Origin: Pseudomonadota bacterium
GTDB lineage: Bacteria; Pseudomonadota; Alphaproteobacteria; Rhizobiales; Beijerinckiaceae
DNA length: 20,253 bases
Direction of reading: 5' to 3'
NCBI GenBank assembly: GCA_023423995.1
Contig: JAFAEL010000140.1
Coordinates: 1 to 20,253 of the forward strand
The position numbers were made by a program, and so were the translations under genes. Positions 1 to 8,490 of the stretch are shown one piece after another. The notes beneath the pieces are model-generated. The model did not search any database and had not been told where the DNA came from. It was given only the letters and a program-made list of their open reading frames with translations. How positions within the stretch are numbered: position 1 is the stretch's first letter; each line of letters begins with the position of its first letter.

Positions 1-536
1 GTGTTGGCGATCGAGGATTTCCCATTGGAGAAGGCGACCGCACCCGCGCGCTGAAGGAGGCCGATCTCGGCGAGTTCCTGGCCTTTGAGGCCCTTGGTCA
101 GCGCGGCGATGATGTGGACGTGAACGACGGCGCGCTCGCGGGCGCGACGCTGCACGTAATCGACGAGTGCCACCTGATCGATGACCGGCTCGGTGTCCGG
201 CATGCATGCGATGGTCGTGACGCCACCCGCTGCCGCGGCGAAACTCGCGGTCTTGAGGGTTTCGCGGTGCTCTTGGCCCGGATCGCCCGTGTAGACCTGC
301 GCATCGATGAGGCCGGGACAGAGGATGTGGCCGTTGCAGTCGACGACGGTGGCCCCGGCGGGGGCATTGCGGCGCAAATGGCTGCCGATGTCGGCCACGA
401 CACCGTCGCGCACGTGCACGCCGCCCGGCTCGTCGCGACCCGAGGCCGGGTCCATGACGCGGGCATTGATGAAGACGGTGCTGGTGTCCGCTTCGGCACT
501 TGCCTTTGCAGCACCCCTGCCTGATGGCGGCCTCAC
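1..536 (-). CDS. pyrC: Dihydroorotase-like protein lacking the metal-binding HxH motif (PyrC'/PyrX type), 3' end cut by window edge
   Basis: Translating the minus strand from a GTG at 536-534 gives 178 residues of the cyclic amidohydrolase (dihydroorotase class I) family. Visible family segments are an N-terminal strand domain (TVFINARVMDP, about residues 20-30), CPGLIDA (73-79), AAGGVTTI, MPDTEPVID and ALTKGLKGQELAEIG. In active dihydroorotases the segment after PGLID reads xHxH and binds zinc; here it reads AQVY, so Q80 and Y82 replace both histidines. The family contains non-catalytic members (PyrC' of Pseudomonas, PyrX) that form a complex with PyrB and are needed for its assembly, so I infer that role rather than hydrolysis of carbamoyl-aspartate. 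The gene lies 46 nt downstream of pyrB on the same strand, as expected for an operon. The GTG start follows a purine-rich GAGGAACGAGC and is in frame with the conserved N-terminus. A separate catalytic pyrC would be expected elsewhere in the genome. Confidence 0.85.
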   Translation of the reverse strand, partial: MRPPSGRGAAKASAEADTSTVFINARVMDPASGRDEPGGVHVRDGVVADIGSHLRRNAPAGATVVDCNGHILCPGLIDAQVYTGDPGQEHRETLKTASFAAAAGGVTTIACMPDTEPVIDQVALVDYVQRRARERAVVHVHIIAALTKGLKGQELAEIGLLQRAGAVAFSNGKSSIAN

Positions 537-582
537 GCTCGTTCCTCGTTCAGATAGGGCGCGCTCTGCGTGCGCGCGTCGG

Positions 583-1527
583 TCAATGGTTCGGCAGATG
601 GCGCGCCAGGGCTTCCAGCACGGCCATGCGCACGGCAACGCCCATCTCGACCTGCTCGCGGATGACGCTGCGCGAATGATCGGCAATGGTCGACGCGATC
701 TCGACGCCGCGGTTCATGGGGCCCGGGTGCATGATGAGCGCATCGGGCTTGGCGCAGTCGAGCTTCTCCTGGTCGAGACCGAAGTAGTGATAGTATTCGC
801 GCGAGGTCGGGACGTAGTTCCCTTCCATGCGCTCGCGCTGGAGGCGCAGCATCATGACGATGTCGACCCCCTCCAGGCCCTTGCGCATGTCGCGGAACAC
901 CTCGACGCCGAAGCGGTCGATGCCCGCCGGCATGAGGGTCGAGGGGCCGATCACCCGCACCCTGGCGCCGAGCGCCTGCAGCAGGATGATGTTCGAGCGC
1001 GCCACCCGCGAGTGGAGGATGTCGCCGCAGATCGCGACGATCAGGCCCTCGATGCGGCCGCGGTTGCGCCGGATCGTCAGGGCGTCGAGGAGCGCCTGCG
1101 TCGGATGCTCGTGCGCGCCGTCCCCGGCATTGACCACGGAGCAATCGACCTTCCGGGCCAGGAGATGCACGGCGCCCGCCGAATGATGGCGGACGATGAT
1201 GATGTCCGGCCGCATCGCGTTCAGCGTCGCGGCGGTGTCGATCAGCGTCTCGCCCTTCTTCACGGACGAGGACGCGACCGACATGTTCATGACGTCGGCG
1301 CCGAGGCGCTTCCCGGCCAGCTCGAAGGAGGACTGGGTCCGGGTCGAGGGCTCGAAGAACAGGTTGATCTGCGTCCGGCCGCGCAGGGTGGCCTTCTTCT
1401 TCTCGACCTGTCGGGAGACGTCCACGGCCTCGTCGGCCATGTCGAGGAGCGCCTTGATGTCCCCTGGTGACAGCCCCTCGATCCCGAGGAGGTGGCGGTG
1501 GGGGTAGACGGCGCGGGCGGGGTCCAT
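583..1527 (-). CDS. pyrB: Aspartate carbamoyltransferase catalytic chain
   Basis: This 314-residue protein matches the usual length of ATCase catalytic chains (about 310). It condenses carbamoyl phosphate with aspartate to carbamoyl-aspartate, the first committed step of pyrimidine synthesis in the cytoplasm. The carbamoyl-phosphate loop [13 protein letters not shown] lies at about residues 57-69 with STRT at 61-64. [14 protein letters not shown] carries HPTQ at 141-144. The C-terminal domain has [11 protein letters not shown] at 267-277. The reading frame extends upstream to 1728, but the extension is not conserved-looking and would cross the divergent neighbour, so I start at the ATG at 1527-1525 ([10 protein letters not shown]). 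No Shine-Dalgarno precedes it; a promoter-like pair sits so close (1540-1568) that the mRNA may be nearly leaderless. The dihydroorotase-like gene follows in the same direction. No pyrI regulatory gene is visible, as expected for an ATCase that pairs with a pseudo-dihydroorotase. Confidence 0.96.
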   Translation of the reverse strand: MDPARAVYPHRHLLGIEGLSPGDIKALLDMADEAVDVSRQVEKKKATLRGRTQINLFFEPSTRTQSSFELAGKRLGADVMNMSVASSSVKKGETLIDTAATLNAMRPDIIIVRHHSAGAVHLLARKVDCSVVNAGDGAHEHPTQALLDALTIRRNRGRIEGLIVAICGDILHSRVARSNIILLQALGARVRVIGPSTLMPAGIDRFGVEVFRDMRKGLEGVDIVMMLRLQRERMEGNYVPTSREYYHYFGLDQEKLDCAKPDALIMHPGPMNRGVEIASTIADHSRSVIREQVEMGVAVRMAVLEALARHLPNH

Positions 1528-1539
1528 GCTGAGGCGAGG

Positions 1540-1568
1540 GCTATAGGGTCCGGCCGCTGGGCCAGCAA
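1540..1568 (-). promoter_or_regulatory. Putative sigma-70 type promoter of pyrB
   Basis: On the minus strand TTGCTG (1568-1563) and TATAGC (1545-1540) are separated by 17 nt. The -10 ends 12 nt before the pyrB ATG, which would put the transcript start only about 5-7 nt before the codon and explain why no ribosome binding site is seen. This is a motif match only; the rest of the 113-bp divergent gap (1528-1640) shows no other convincing signal. Confidence 0.4.
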
Positions 1569-1640
1569 GCCCGTACCGGCTGGTGCATTTCATCCGCAAC
1601 TCGATCACGCTAGCCGGAGCCCCCGAAGGAGGAACGACGA

Positions 1641-2459
1641 ATGTCCCAGGCTGAGACTTACGAGCGGTTTCGAGCTTTGCACGAGCAGCCGGGTGCGTTC
1701 GTGATGCCCAATGCCTGGGATGGGGCATCGGCCGTGCTCCTGAAGCGGGCAGGCTTCCAGGCGCTCGGAAGCTCCTCCCTCGCCATCGCCTTCGCGATGG
1801 GTCGCCAGGATTGCGCTCATGCCGTCAGCCTGGAGGACGCCGTCGCGAATGCCGCGCTTCTGTCGCGGCTGAGCGGCCTGCCGGTGAACGGCGATCTGGA
1901 GGACGGCTTCGGGCCGGATCCCGAGGATTGCGCGCGCACGGTCGAGGCCGCGATCGCGGCCGGCCTCGGCGGCCTCGGGATCGAGGACACGACGGCGAAT
2001 CCGGAGAACCCGATCCATGACTTCGATGCGGCAGTGAGGCGGGTGCGGCGCGCGGCCGAGGCCGCCCAGGGCAGGATCCTCCTGACCGGCCGCACCGACA
2101 ATTATCTCCACGGCCGCCCGGACATCCACGACACGATTCGCCGGCTCGTGGCCTTCGCGGAGGCCGGGGCGGACGTGCTGTACGCTCCCGGACTGCCCGA
2201 CCTCGATGCCGTGCGGGCGATCGCCGGCGCGGTCGCCCCGAAGCCCGTCAACCTCGTCATGACGGGAGCCTTCAAGGGTCTGACGGTCGAGGAGCTCGCG
2301 GCCGCCGGCGTGAAGCGCATCAGCCTCGGCGGTGCCCTGTATCGGCGCGCCATGACCGAGCTCGATATCGTGGCGGGCGAGATGGCCGGGGGCCGCTTCG
2401 AGCGCGCGCTCGACGCCCTCCCGAGCCGGGAAATCGCCGCTCTCCTGCCGGGAGGTTGA
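1641..2459 (+). CDS. Isocitrate lyase/phosphoenolpyruvate mutase family protein
   Basis: This 272-residue TIM-barrel protein belongs to the ICL/PEP mutase superfamily (PEP_mutase type). Visible family segments are [11 protein letters not shown] (21-31), the GSSSLA substrate-loop region (43-48), the metal-binding NGDLEDGFG (83-91), GLGIEDTT (111-118) and LLTGRTDNY (147-155). The KKCGH-type catalytic motif of true isocitrate and methylisocitrate lyases is absent, so it is probably not AceA or PrpB. The superfamily includes PEP mutase, phosphonopyruvate hydrolase, oxaloacetate decarboxylase and 2,3-dimethylmalate lyase, and I cannot choose among them. An AAGGAGG ribosome binding site at 1626-1632 lies 8 nt before the ATG at 1641 and fixes the start. 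It is transcribed divergently from pyrB, with topA 99 nt downstream. Nothing around it (no phosphonate or methylcitrate genes) hints at the substrate. Confidence 0.85.
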   Translation: MSQAETYERFRALHEQPGAFVMPNAWDGASAVLLKRAGFQALGSSSLAIAFAMGRQDCAHAVSLEDAVANAALLSRLSGLPVNGDLEDGFGPDPEDCARTVEAAIAAGLGGLGIEDTTANPENPIHDFDAAVRRVRRAAEAAQGRILLTGRTDNYLHGRPDIHDTIRRLVAFAEAGADVLYAPGLPDLDAVRAIAGAVAPKPVNLVMTGAFKGLTVEELAAAGVKRISLGGALYRRAMTELDIVAGEMAGGRFERALDALPSREIAALLPGG

Positions 2460-2502
2460 CCCGCCGGATTTGACTTGAGTCGGTCGCTGCACCAGTTAAG
2501 TC

Positions 2503-2522
2503 GGCGGCCTCCCCAGGCCGCC
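2503..2522. promoter_or_regulatory. Perfect inverted repeat in front of topA
   Basis: Arms GGCGGCCT (2503-2510) and AGGCCGCC (2515-2522) enclose a CCCC loop, 36 nt before the topA ATG. There is no T-run after it, so it is unlikely to be the intrinsic terminator of the preceding gene. It would form a strong hairpin in the topA leader or could be a protein-binding site. A TTGACT at 2470-2475 could be a -35 element for topA, but no good -10 follows at the right distance. A GAGTC (GANTC) site lies at 2477-2481. Confidence 0.4.
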
Positions 2523-2558
2523 CCCCTCCAGTCGCAGCGAACAGGGCGCTATCGGCGC

Positions 2559-5246
2559 ATGAAAGTCGTCGTCGTGGAATCGCCCGCCAAGGCGAAGACG
2601 ATCAACAAGTACCTCGGCCCCGGCTACGAGGTTCTGGCATCCTTCGGTCATATCCGCGACCTGCCGCCCAAGGACGGCTCGGTCGATCCCGATCATGATT
2701 TCCGCATGATCTGGGAGGTGGAGAGCCGGGGCGCGAAGCGCGTCGCCGAGATCGCGAAGGCCGTGCGTGGCGCCGAGAAGCTGATCCTCGCGACCGACCC
2801 CGACCGCGAAGGCGAGGCGATCTCCTGGCACGTCGTGGAGGCGTTGCGGGAGAAGAAGGTCCTCAAGGACACGCCGATCGAGCGCGTCACCTTCAACGCC
2901 ATCACGAAGGACGCGGTCGCCGCCGCGATGCGCAACCCCCGCCAGATCGACACGGCGCTGGTCGACGCATACCTGGCCCGGCGCGCGCTCGATTACCTCG
3001 TCGGCTTCACGCTCTCGCCCGTGCTGTGGCGCAAGCTCCCGGGCGCCCGCTCTGCGGGACGGGTCCAGTCGGTTGCGCTCAGGCTGGTCTGCGACCGCGA
3101 ACTCGAGATCGAGACCTTCGTCGCCCGCGAATACTGGTCGATCGTCGCGCATCTCGCGACGAGCCAGGGCGCCGTGTTCGAGGCGCGGCTCGTCGGCGCC
3201 GACGGGCGCAAGATCTCGCGCCTCGATGTCGGGACCGGCGAGGAGGCCGAGCAGTTCCGTCGCGACCTGGAGCTCGCGACCTTCCGGGTCGCCTCGGTCG
3301 AAGCCAAGCCCGCCAAGCGGAATCCCCAGCCGCCCTTCACCACCTCGACCCTCCAGCAGGAGGCCTCGCGCAAGCTCGGCTTCGCGCCGGCCCACACGAT
3401 GCGGGTCGCCCAGCGGCTCTACGAGGGCGTCGAGATCGGCGGCGAGACCATCGGCCTCATCACCTACATGCGCACGGACGGCGTCGACATGGCGCCGGAG
3501 GCGATCCAGGCCGCCCGCCGCGTGATCGGCCAGGAATATGGCGACCGCTATCTTCCCTCGGCGCCGCGCCGCTACTCGACGAAGGCCAAGAACGCGCAGG
3601 AAGCGCACGAGGCGATTCGCCCGACCGACATGGGCCGCCTCCCCGCCTCGGTCGCCAACCGGCTCGATCCTGACCAGGCCCGCCTCTACGACCTGATCTG
3701 GACCCGGACCGTCGCGAGCCAGATGGAATCGGCCGAGCTCGAGCGGACGACCGTGGACATCGAGGCCCAGGTCGGGCCGCGGCGGCTCGACCTGCGCGCG
3801 ACCGGCCAGGTCGTGAAGTTCGACGGCTTCCTGCGCCTCTATCGCGAGGACCGGGACGATCCCGAGCCGGGCGCCGGCGGCGAGGACGAGGACGAGCGCC
3901 GCCTCCCGCCCATGCGGCAGGGCGAGAATCTCGAGCGCCGCCGCATCGCGGCCACCCAGCATTTCACCGAGCCCCCTCCCCGCTTCTCGGAAGCGAGCCT
4001 CGTCAAGCGCATGGAGGAGCTCGGCATCGGCCGGCCTTCCACCTACGCGGCCGTGCTCGCCGTGCTGCGCGAGCGCGAATACGTGCGCCTGGAGAAGAAG
4101 CGCCTCGTACCGGAGGACAAGGGACGGCTCGTCGTGGCCTTCCTCGAGAGCTTCTTCCGCCGCTACGTCGAGTACGATTTCACGGCGGATCTCGAAGAGC
4201 AGCTGGACCGGGTCTCGAACAACGAGATCGACTGGAAGCAGGTGCTCCGCGACTTCTGGACGAGCTTCGCCAAGGCGGTCGAGGACACGAAGGAGCTGCG
4301 CACCGGGCAGGTGCTCGATGCGCTGAACGAGCTCCTCGGCCCGCACATCTTCCCGCCGAAGGCCGACGGATCCGACCCGCGCCTCTGCCCGCACTGCCAC
4401 CAGGGCCAGCTCTCGCTGAAGCTCGGCAAGTTCGGCTCGTTCATCGGCTGCTCGAACTATCCCGAATGCCGCTACACCCGGCAGCTCGCGGTGCCTGCCG
4501 CGAACGCCGAGGACGGCAGCGGGACGGCGACGCCCGGCGTGCGCCTCCTCGGCGACGATCCGGAGACCGGCCTGCCGGTGTCGATCCGGGATGGCCGCTT
4601 CGGCACCTTCATCCAGCTCGGCGAGGCCGAGAACGGCGAGAAGCCCAAGCGCTCGTCCATCCCGAAGGGCGTGGACCCGGCCTCGCTCGATCTCGAACGC
4701 GCCCTCGCCTATCTGGCCCTTCCGCGCGAAGTGACCCGCCACCCGGAGACGGGCGAGCCGATCCTGGCCGGAATCGGCCGCTACGGGCCCTACGTCCAGC
4801 ACGGGAAGACCTACGCCAATCTCGGGCCGGGCGAGGACATCCTGGAGATCGGGGCGAACCGGGCCGTCGATCTCGTGATGACGAAGGAGGCCGGCGGTGG
4901 CCGCGGCGGCCGCACGCAGGACCCCGGCAAGGAGCTCGGCCCCGATCCGGAGACCGGCAAGACCGTGACCCTGAAGGCCGGCCGGTACGGGCCCTATGTC
5001 ACGGACGGCGAGACGAACGCGACGCTGCCGCGGGACAAGGCGCCGGATGCGCTGACCCTCGACGAGGCGGTCCAGCTCCTGGCCGCGCGCCGGGCGGCCG
5101 GTCCCTCGAAGGGCAAGCGCGGCGCCTCCCGCACGAAGAGCGCGGCCGCGAAGGCGCCGGCAAAGCGGGCGGCGGCCTCGAAGACCGCTCCCGCCGCGAA
5201 GACCAAGAAGGCGGCAGCGCCGAAGAAGGCAAAGGCGAAGAGCTGA
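2559..5246 (+). CDS. topA: DNA topoisomerase I (type IA)
   Basis: This 895-residue type IA topoisomerase relaxes negative supercoils by a transient 5'-phosphotyrosine single-strand break. It begins MKVVVVESPAKAKTI, the start of the TOPRIM domain. TDPDREGEAISW provides the acidic metal-binding residues. The active-site tyrosine is Y303 in the GLITYMRTDG motif. The C-terminal part has a zinc-ribbon with cysteines C610, C613, C631 and C637, then three topoisomerase C-terminal repeat units, each with an RFG/RYG-type turn (such as GRYGPYV), and a lysine/alanine-rich tail (about residues 850-895) that probably binds DNA non-specifically. The frame is open upstream to a non-ATG codon at 2475, but the conserved N-terminus fixes ATG 2559. 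The Shine-Dalgarno is weak (CAGGGCG). In many alphaproteobacteria topA follows plsY-dprA; here an ICL/PEP-mutase family gene precedes it. parE follows 130 bp downstream. Confidence 0.97.
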   Translation: MKVVVVESPAKAKTINKYLGPGYEVLASFGHIRDLPPKDGSVDPDHDFRMIWEVESRGAKRVAEIAKAVRGAEKLILATDPDREGEAISWHVVEALREKKVLKDTPIERVTFNAITKDAVAAAMRNPRQIDTALVDAYLARRALDYLVGFTLSPVLWRKLPGARSAGRVQSVALRLVCDRELEIETFVAREYWSIVAHLATSQGAVFEARLVGADGRKISRLDVGTGEEAEQFRRDLELATFRVASVEAKPAKRNPQPPFTTSTLQQEASRKLGFAPAHTMRVAQRLYEGVEIGGETIGLITYMRTDGVDMAPEAIQAARRVIGQEYGDRYLPSAPRRYSTKAKNAQEAHEAIRPTDMGRLPASVANRLDPDQARLYDLIWTRTVASQMESAELERTTVDIEAQVGPRRLDLRATGQVVKFDGFLRLYREDRDDPEPGAGGEDEDERRLPPMRQGENLERRRIAATQHFTEPPPRFSEASLVKRMEELGIGRPSTYAAVLAVLREREYVRLEKKRLVPEDKGRLVVAFLESFFRRYVEYDFTADLEEQLDRVSNNEIDWKQVLRDFWTSFAKAVEDTKELRTGQVLDALNELLGPHIFPPKADGSDPRLCPHCHQGQLSLKLGKFGSFIGCSNYPECRYTRQLAVPAANAEDGSGTATPGVRLLGDDPETGLPVSIRDGRFGTFIQLGEAENGEKPKRSSIPKGVDPASLDLERALAYLALPREVTRHPETGEPILAGIGRYGPYVQHGKTYANLGPGEDILEIGANRAVDLVMTKEAGGGRGGRTQDPGKELGPDPETGKTVTLKAGRYGPYVTDGETNATLPRDKAPDALTLDEAVQLLAARRAAGPSKGKRGASRTKSAAAKAPAKRAAASKTAPAAKTKKAAAPKKAKAKS

Positions 5247-5340
5247 GACGCGCTCCACCGGGTCCATGACCTCGCGCTGCGACGAGGGGCCCCGGGACAG
5301 CAAGGTTTACGGTTCGTTCTCTTTACCCGCCTTGCGTTAA

Positions 5341-5361
5341 GGTGATTCCCGGCGAATCACC
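5341..5361. promoter_or_regulatory. Palindrome with two GANTC sites just upstream of parE
   Basis: Arms GGTGATTC (5341-5348) and GAATCACC (5354-5361) are a perfect 8-bp inverted repeat with a 5-nt spacer, ending 15 nt before the parE ATG. Each arm contains a GANTC sequence (5344-5348 and 5354-5358), the target of the alphaproteobacterial cell-cycle methylase CcrM. An overlapping imperfect palindrome, CCTT and AAGG around GCGTT, sits at 5330-5342. It may be a regulator site, or an RNA hairpin hiding the ribosome binding region, since no clear Shine-Dalgarno is visible. Function is inferred only. Confidence 0.5.
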
Positions 5362-5376
5362 CGAGTTGAGTACGAG

Positions 5377-7467
5377 ATGGCCGAAAGCGACCTATTCGGC
5401 GGCGGCGCCGCGTTGCGCAAGCTCGCCCAGTCCCGCAATGCCACTGCCCCGGCCAACCCCGCGGCTGCGGCACCGGCGCGGGCGTCACGCACCCGCCCCC
5501 TCTCCCCGCCGCCGGCGAATGCAGAGGCCAATTACGACGCCTCCGCCATCGAGGTCCTGGAGGGGCTCGAGCCCGTCCGTCGCCGGCCGGGCATGTATAT
5601 CGGCGGTACGGACGAGAAGGCGCTCCACCACCTCTTCGCCGAGGTGATCGACAACTCGATGGACGAGGCGGTCGCCGGGCACGCGACCTTCATCGAGGTC
5701 GAGCTCGAGGAAGGCGGGTTCCTCACCGTGACCGATAACGGCCGCGGCATTCCGATCGACCCGCACCCGAAGTTCCCGAAGAAGTCGGCGCTCGAGGTGA
5801 TTCTCACCACGCTCCATGCCGGCGGGAAGTTCGATTCCAAGGTCTACGAGACCTCCGGCGGCCTGCACGGCGTCGGTGTCTCCGTTGTGAATGCGCTCTC
5901 GGACGTGCTGGAGGTCGAAGTCGCCAGGAACCAGACGCTCTATCGCCAGACCTATTCGCGCGGGCTGCCGCAGGGTCCCGTGAAGGAGGTCGGCCGCGTG
6001 CTGAACCGGCGCGGCACGAAGGTGCGCTTCCATCCGGACGCCCAGATCTTCGGCCCGGACGCGAAGTTCAGCCCGCGGCGCGTCTTCAAGATGGCGCGCT
6101 CGAAGGCCTATCTCTTCGGCGGCGTCGAGATCCGCTGGAAATGCGCGCCGTCGCTCCTCGCGGGAATCGACAACGTCCCGCCGGAGGCGACCTTCCGGTT
6201 CCCGGGCGGCCTGCGCGACTACCTGCTGAAGGAGATCGAGGGCACGACGCAGATCGCGGAAGGCATCTTCTCGGGCAAGGTGACGAAGCCCGGCGGGCAC
6301 GGCTCGCTCGAATGGGCCGTCGCCTGGCTGGCCGATGCCGACGGGTTCTCGACCTCCTACTGCAACACGATTCCGACGCCCGAGGGCGGCACGCACGAGA
6401 GCGGCCTGCGGGTCGCGCTGCTGCGGGGCCTTCGCGAGCACGCCGAGCGCGTGAACCAGGGCAAGCGCATGGCGGCCGTCACGACGGACGACGTCATGGC
6501 GCAATGCGCCTCCATGCTGTCCGTGTTCATCCGGGAGCCCGAGTTCCAGGGCCAGACGAAGGACAAGCTCGCCACGCAGGAGGCGACGCGGATCGTCGAA
6601 GGCACGGTGCGGGACGCCTTCGATCACTGGCTCGCGGCATCGCCCGCGCAGGCGAACAAGCTGCTCGACTGGGTGGTCGAGCGCGCCGAGGAGCGCCTCC
6701 GCCGGCGCGCCGAGAAGGAGGTCGCCCGCAAGAGCGCGACCCGCAAGCTGCGCCTTCCCGGCAAGCTCGCCGATTGCACCAAGGCCGGCGCGGCCGGATC
6801 GGAGCTCTTCATCGTGGAGGGCGACTCGGCCGGCGGCAGCGCCAAGCAGGCGCGCGACAGGGCGAGCCAGGCCATCCTGCCGCTGCGCGGCAAGATCCTC
6901 AACGTGGCCTCAGCCGGCCGCGACAAGCTCGTGCAGAATCAGCAGCTTTCCGACCTGATCCAGGCGCTCGGCTGCGGCACGGGAAGCCACTACAAGGACG
7001 AGGAGCTCCGCTACGAGAAGGTCATCATCATGACCGACGCGGACGTGGACGGCGCGCATATCGCGTCCCTCCTGATCACGTTCTTCTACCGGCAGACCCA
7101 CAAGCTCATCGACAACGGCCACCTCTATCTCGCCGTCCCGCCGCTCTACCGGCTGACGCAGGGCGCGAAGACCGTCTATGCGCGCGACGATGCGCACAAG
7201 GAGGAGCTGATCCGCACCGTCTTCAAGGGAAGCGGGAAGGTGGAGGTCGGCCGCTTCAAGGGTCTCGGCGAGATGCTGCCCTCGCAGCTCAAGGAGACGA
7301 CCATGGACCCGAGGAAGCGGACGCTGCTGCGGGTCACCGTCGTGCCGGAGGACGAGGACGGGACGGGCGACACGATCGAGCGCCTGATGGGCAACAAGCC
7401 CGAGGCGCGCTTCGCCTTCATCCAGGAACGGGCCGCCTTCGCGGACGAGGCCGCGCTGGACATCTGA
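5377..7467 (+). CDS. parE: DNA topoisomerase IV subunit B
   Basis: This 696-residue type IIA topoisomerase ATPase subunit works with ParC to decatenate daughter chromosomes. Residues 1-50 are a low-complexity Ala/Pro/Arg-rich extension. The GHKL ATPase domain starts near residue 53 ([24 protein letters not shown]) and contains [10 protein letters not shown] (89-98), TDNGRGIPI and the ATP lid [14 protein letters not shown]. The transducer domain follows, then the TOPRIM domain with EGDSAGG (481-487) and DADVDGAH (from D554). I call it ParE rather than GyrB because the TOPRIM/tail region is short, lacks the insert often seen in GyrB, and the total length fits alphaproteobacterial ParE. The ATG at 5377 is preceded by a poor ribosome binding site and the palindrome at 5341-5361. 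An intrinsic terminator follows at 7506-7534. Confidence 0.93.
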   Translation: MAESDLFGGGAALRKLAQSRNATAPANPAAAAPARASRTRPLSPPPANAEANYDASAIEVLEGLEPVRRRPGMYIGGTDEKALHHLFAEVIDNSMDEAVAGHATFIEVELEEGGFLTVTDNGRGIPIDPHPKFPKKSALEVILTTLHAGGKFDSKVYETSGGLHGVGVSVVNALSDVLEVEVARNQTLYRQTYSRGLPQGPVKEVGRVLNRRGTKVRFHPDAQIFGPDAKFSPRRVFKMARSKAYLFGGVEIRWKCAPSLLAGIDNVPPEATFRFPGGLRDYLLKEIEGTTQIAEGIFSGKVTKPGGHGSLEWAVAWLADADGFSTSYCNTIPTPEGGTHESGLRVALLRGLREHAERVNQGKRMAAVTTDDVMAQCASMLSVFIREPEFQGQTKDKLATQEATRIVEGTVRDAFDHWLAASPAQANKLLDWVVERAEERLRRRAEKEVARKSATRKLRLPGKLADCTKAGAAGSELFIVEGDSAGGSAKQARDRASQAILPLRGKILNVASAGRDKLVQNQQLSDLIQALGCGTGSHYKDEELRYEKVIIMTDADVDGAHIASLLITFFYRQTHKLIDNGHLYLAVPPLYRLTQGAKTVYARDDAHKEELIRTVFKGSGKVEVGRFKGLGEMLPSQLKETTMDPRKRTLLRVTVVPEDEDGTGDTIERLMGNKPEARFAFIQERAAFADEAALDI

Positions 7468-7505
7468 GCGCGGGCAGCCCCCGGCCCGCAGCCCCCTTCA
7501 AACAG

Positions 7506-7534
7506 AAAGCCCCGGCAGCGATGCCGGGGCTTTT
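7506..7534 (+). terminator. Intrinsic terminator of parE
   Basis: A perfect 12-bp stem, AAAGCCCCGGCA paired with TGCCGGGGCTTT, with a GCGA tetraloop, runs straight into a T-rich stretch (TTTTCTTGTTT) on the plus strand, 38 nt after the parE stop. The flanking A-rich side could also let it act on minus-strand transcripts. Confidence 0.9.
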
Positions 7535-7591
7535 CTTGTTTCGGCCGTGCGGTGTCCGGCGCACCTCGTCGCGCTTCCGGCCTCCCAAACG

Positions 7592-7620
7592 AAAAAGGCC
7601 CGGGGTTGCCCCCGGGCCTT
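7592..7620 (-). terminator. Intrinsic terminator of the porin gene
   Basis: Read on the minus strand, an 11-bp perfect stem (AAGGCCCGGGG and CCCCGGGCCTT, 4-nt loop) is followed by a T-run, seen as AAAAA at 7592-7596 on the plus strand. It lies 21 nt beyond the stop of the porin gene. Together with the parE terminator it separates two convergent genes. Confidence 0.88.
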
Positions 7621-7641
7621 CGTTCCCAAGCCTGTAAGGGC

Positions 7642-8490
7642 TTAGAAGGAGTTGAACTTGTAGTTCAGGCCGGCGCGAACCGTCACGAACTCCTCGTCGC
7701 GAGCGCGCGAGCCGGTCAGGAAGACCGGGGTGGCGCCAGCCGGGGAGAACGCATCGCCGATGTAGCGCGAAGCGTTGGTCCGCTCGAGGTTCACGTAGAG
7801 CGCCTCGATCTTGCCGGTCAGGTTCGGGGTGAAGGCGTACTCGACGCCACCACCAGCCGCCCAGCCGGTGCGGATGTCGCCGCTCGTGCAACGGCCGGCC
7901 AGGCCCAGCGGACCAACCGAGTTGCACTCCGTCGGGCCGTCGCCGTAGGCGAAACCGCCGGTGCCGAACACCAGGAGGCGATCCCAGGCGTAACCGACGC
8001 GACCGCGGACGGTACCGAACCACTCGATGCCAGCGCGGTTGCCACCAGCCGGCGCGAAGGCCGTGAAGGGAGCAGCCAGGCCGCTGCCAGCGCCGAAGCC
8101 GGTCACGGCCGAACGGTTGCTGACCAGGTCGGCGTACTGAATGTCGGCCTCGACGCCGATCACGAAGCTGCCGATCTGGTAGTTGTAGCCGAGCTGGCCA
8201 CCGCCGACGAAGCCGTCACGGTTGCCCGTGCCGCCCGGGAACACCGTCGTGCCCGGGGTGAACACGCCGGCCGGGGTGGTGCCGCCAGGACCAACGGCAA
8301 CGCCGCTGTTGGTGTTCGAGCCGACATCGAAGCCGTAACCGACGTTCACACCGGCGTAGAAGCCGGTCCAGGTGAAGACCGGAACCGCAACGTACGGAGC
8401 CGGAGCAGCCCGGCGGGACGGAAGGTCGGCAGCCATGGCGCCGGCCGTGAGGCCGAGCAAGGCGACCGACGACAGGAGTATTTTCTTCAT
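7642..8490 (-). CDS. Outer-membrane beta-barrel porin-family protein, Omp25/Omp31-like
   Basis: This 282-residue secreted barrel protein has a signal peptide MKKILLSSVALLGLTAGAMA with probable cleavage after A20, leaving a mature ADLPSRR start typical of the Hyphomicrobiales Omp25/Omp31 (LomR-like) family. A proline/alanine linker leads to FTWTGFYAGVNVGYGF, the usual first strand. Later segments alternate in barrel fashion (GGQLGYNYQIGSFVIGVEADIQY, TVRGRVGYAWDRLLVFGTGGFAYG) and the protein ends in a C-terminal phenylalanine (NYKFNSF), the Bam recognition signature. It is expected to be an abundant surface protein; transport activity is unproven. The frame is open upstream to 8901, but the signal peptide fixes the ATG at 8490. 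Its codon use is more uniform than its neighbours, consistent with high expression. A GAATC (GANTC) site lies 5 nt upstream of the start. No clear promoter is visible in the 257-bp divergent gap upstream (8491-8747). Confidence 0.93.
   Translation of the reverse strand: MKKILLSSVALLGLTAGAMAADLPSRRAAPAPYVAVPVFTWTGFYAGVNVGYGFDVGSNTNSGVAVGPGGTTPAGVFTPGTTVFPGGTGNRDGFVGGGQLGYNYQIGSFVIGVEADIQYADLVSNRSAVTGFGAGSGLAAPFTAFAPAGGNRAGIEWFGTVRGRVGYAWDRLLVFGTGGFAYGDGPTECNSVGPLGLAGRCTSGDIRTGWAAGGGVEYAFTPNLTGKIEALYVNLERTNASRYIGDAFSPAGATPVFLTGSRARDEEFVTVRAGLNYKFNSF

Noticed and set aside
98..514. Minus-strand frame in the pyrC region (138 codons)
   Set aside because: Wrong register; the dihydroorotase-like frame from GTG 536 shows clear family homology.
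2496..5303. Very long open frame on the minus strand opposite topA (935 codons)
   Set aside because: Composition is Arg/Gly/Ala/Leu-rich with no domain; it is the usual antisense shadow of a high-GC gene, and topA is unmistakable.
5330..5342. Possible CtrA half-site (TTAA) upstream of parE
   Set aside because: Only one TTAA half is present at the expected spacing, so a full TTAA-N7-TTAA site is not supported.
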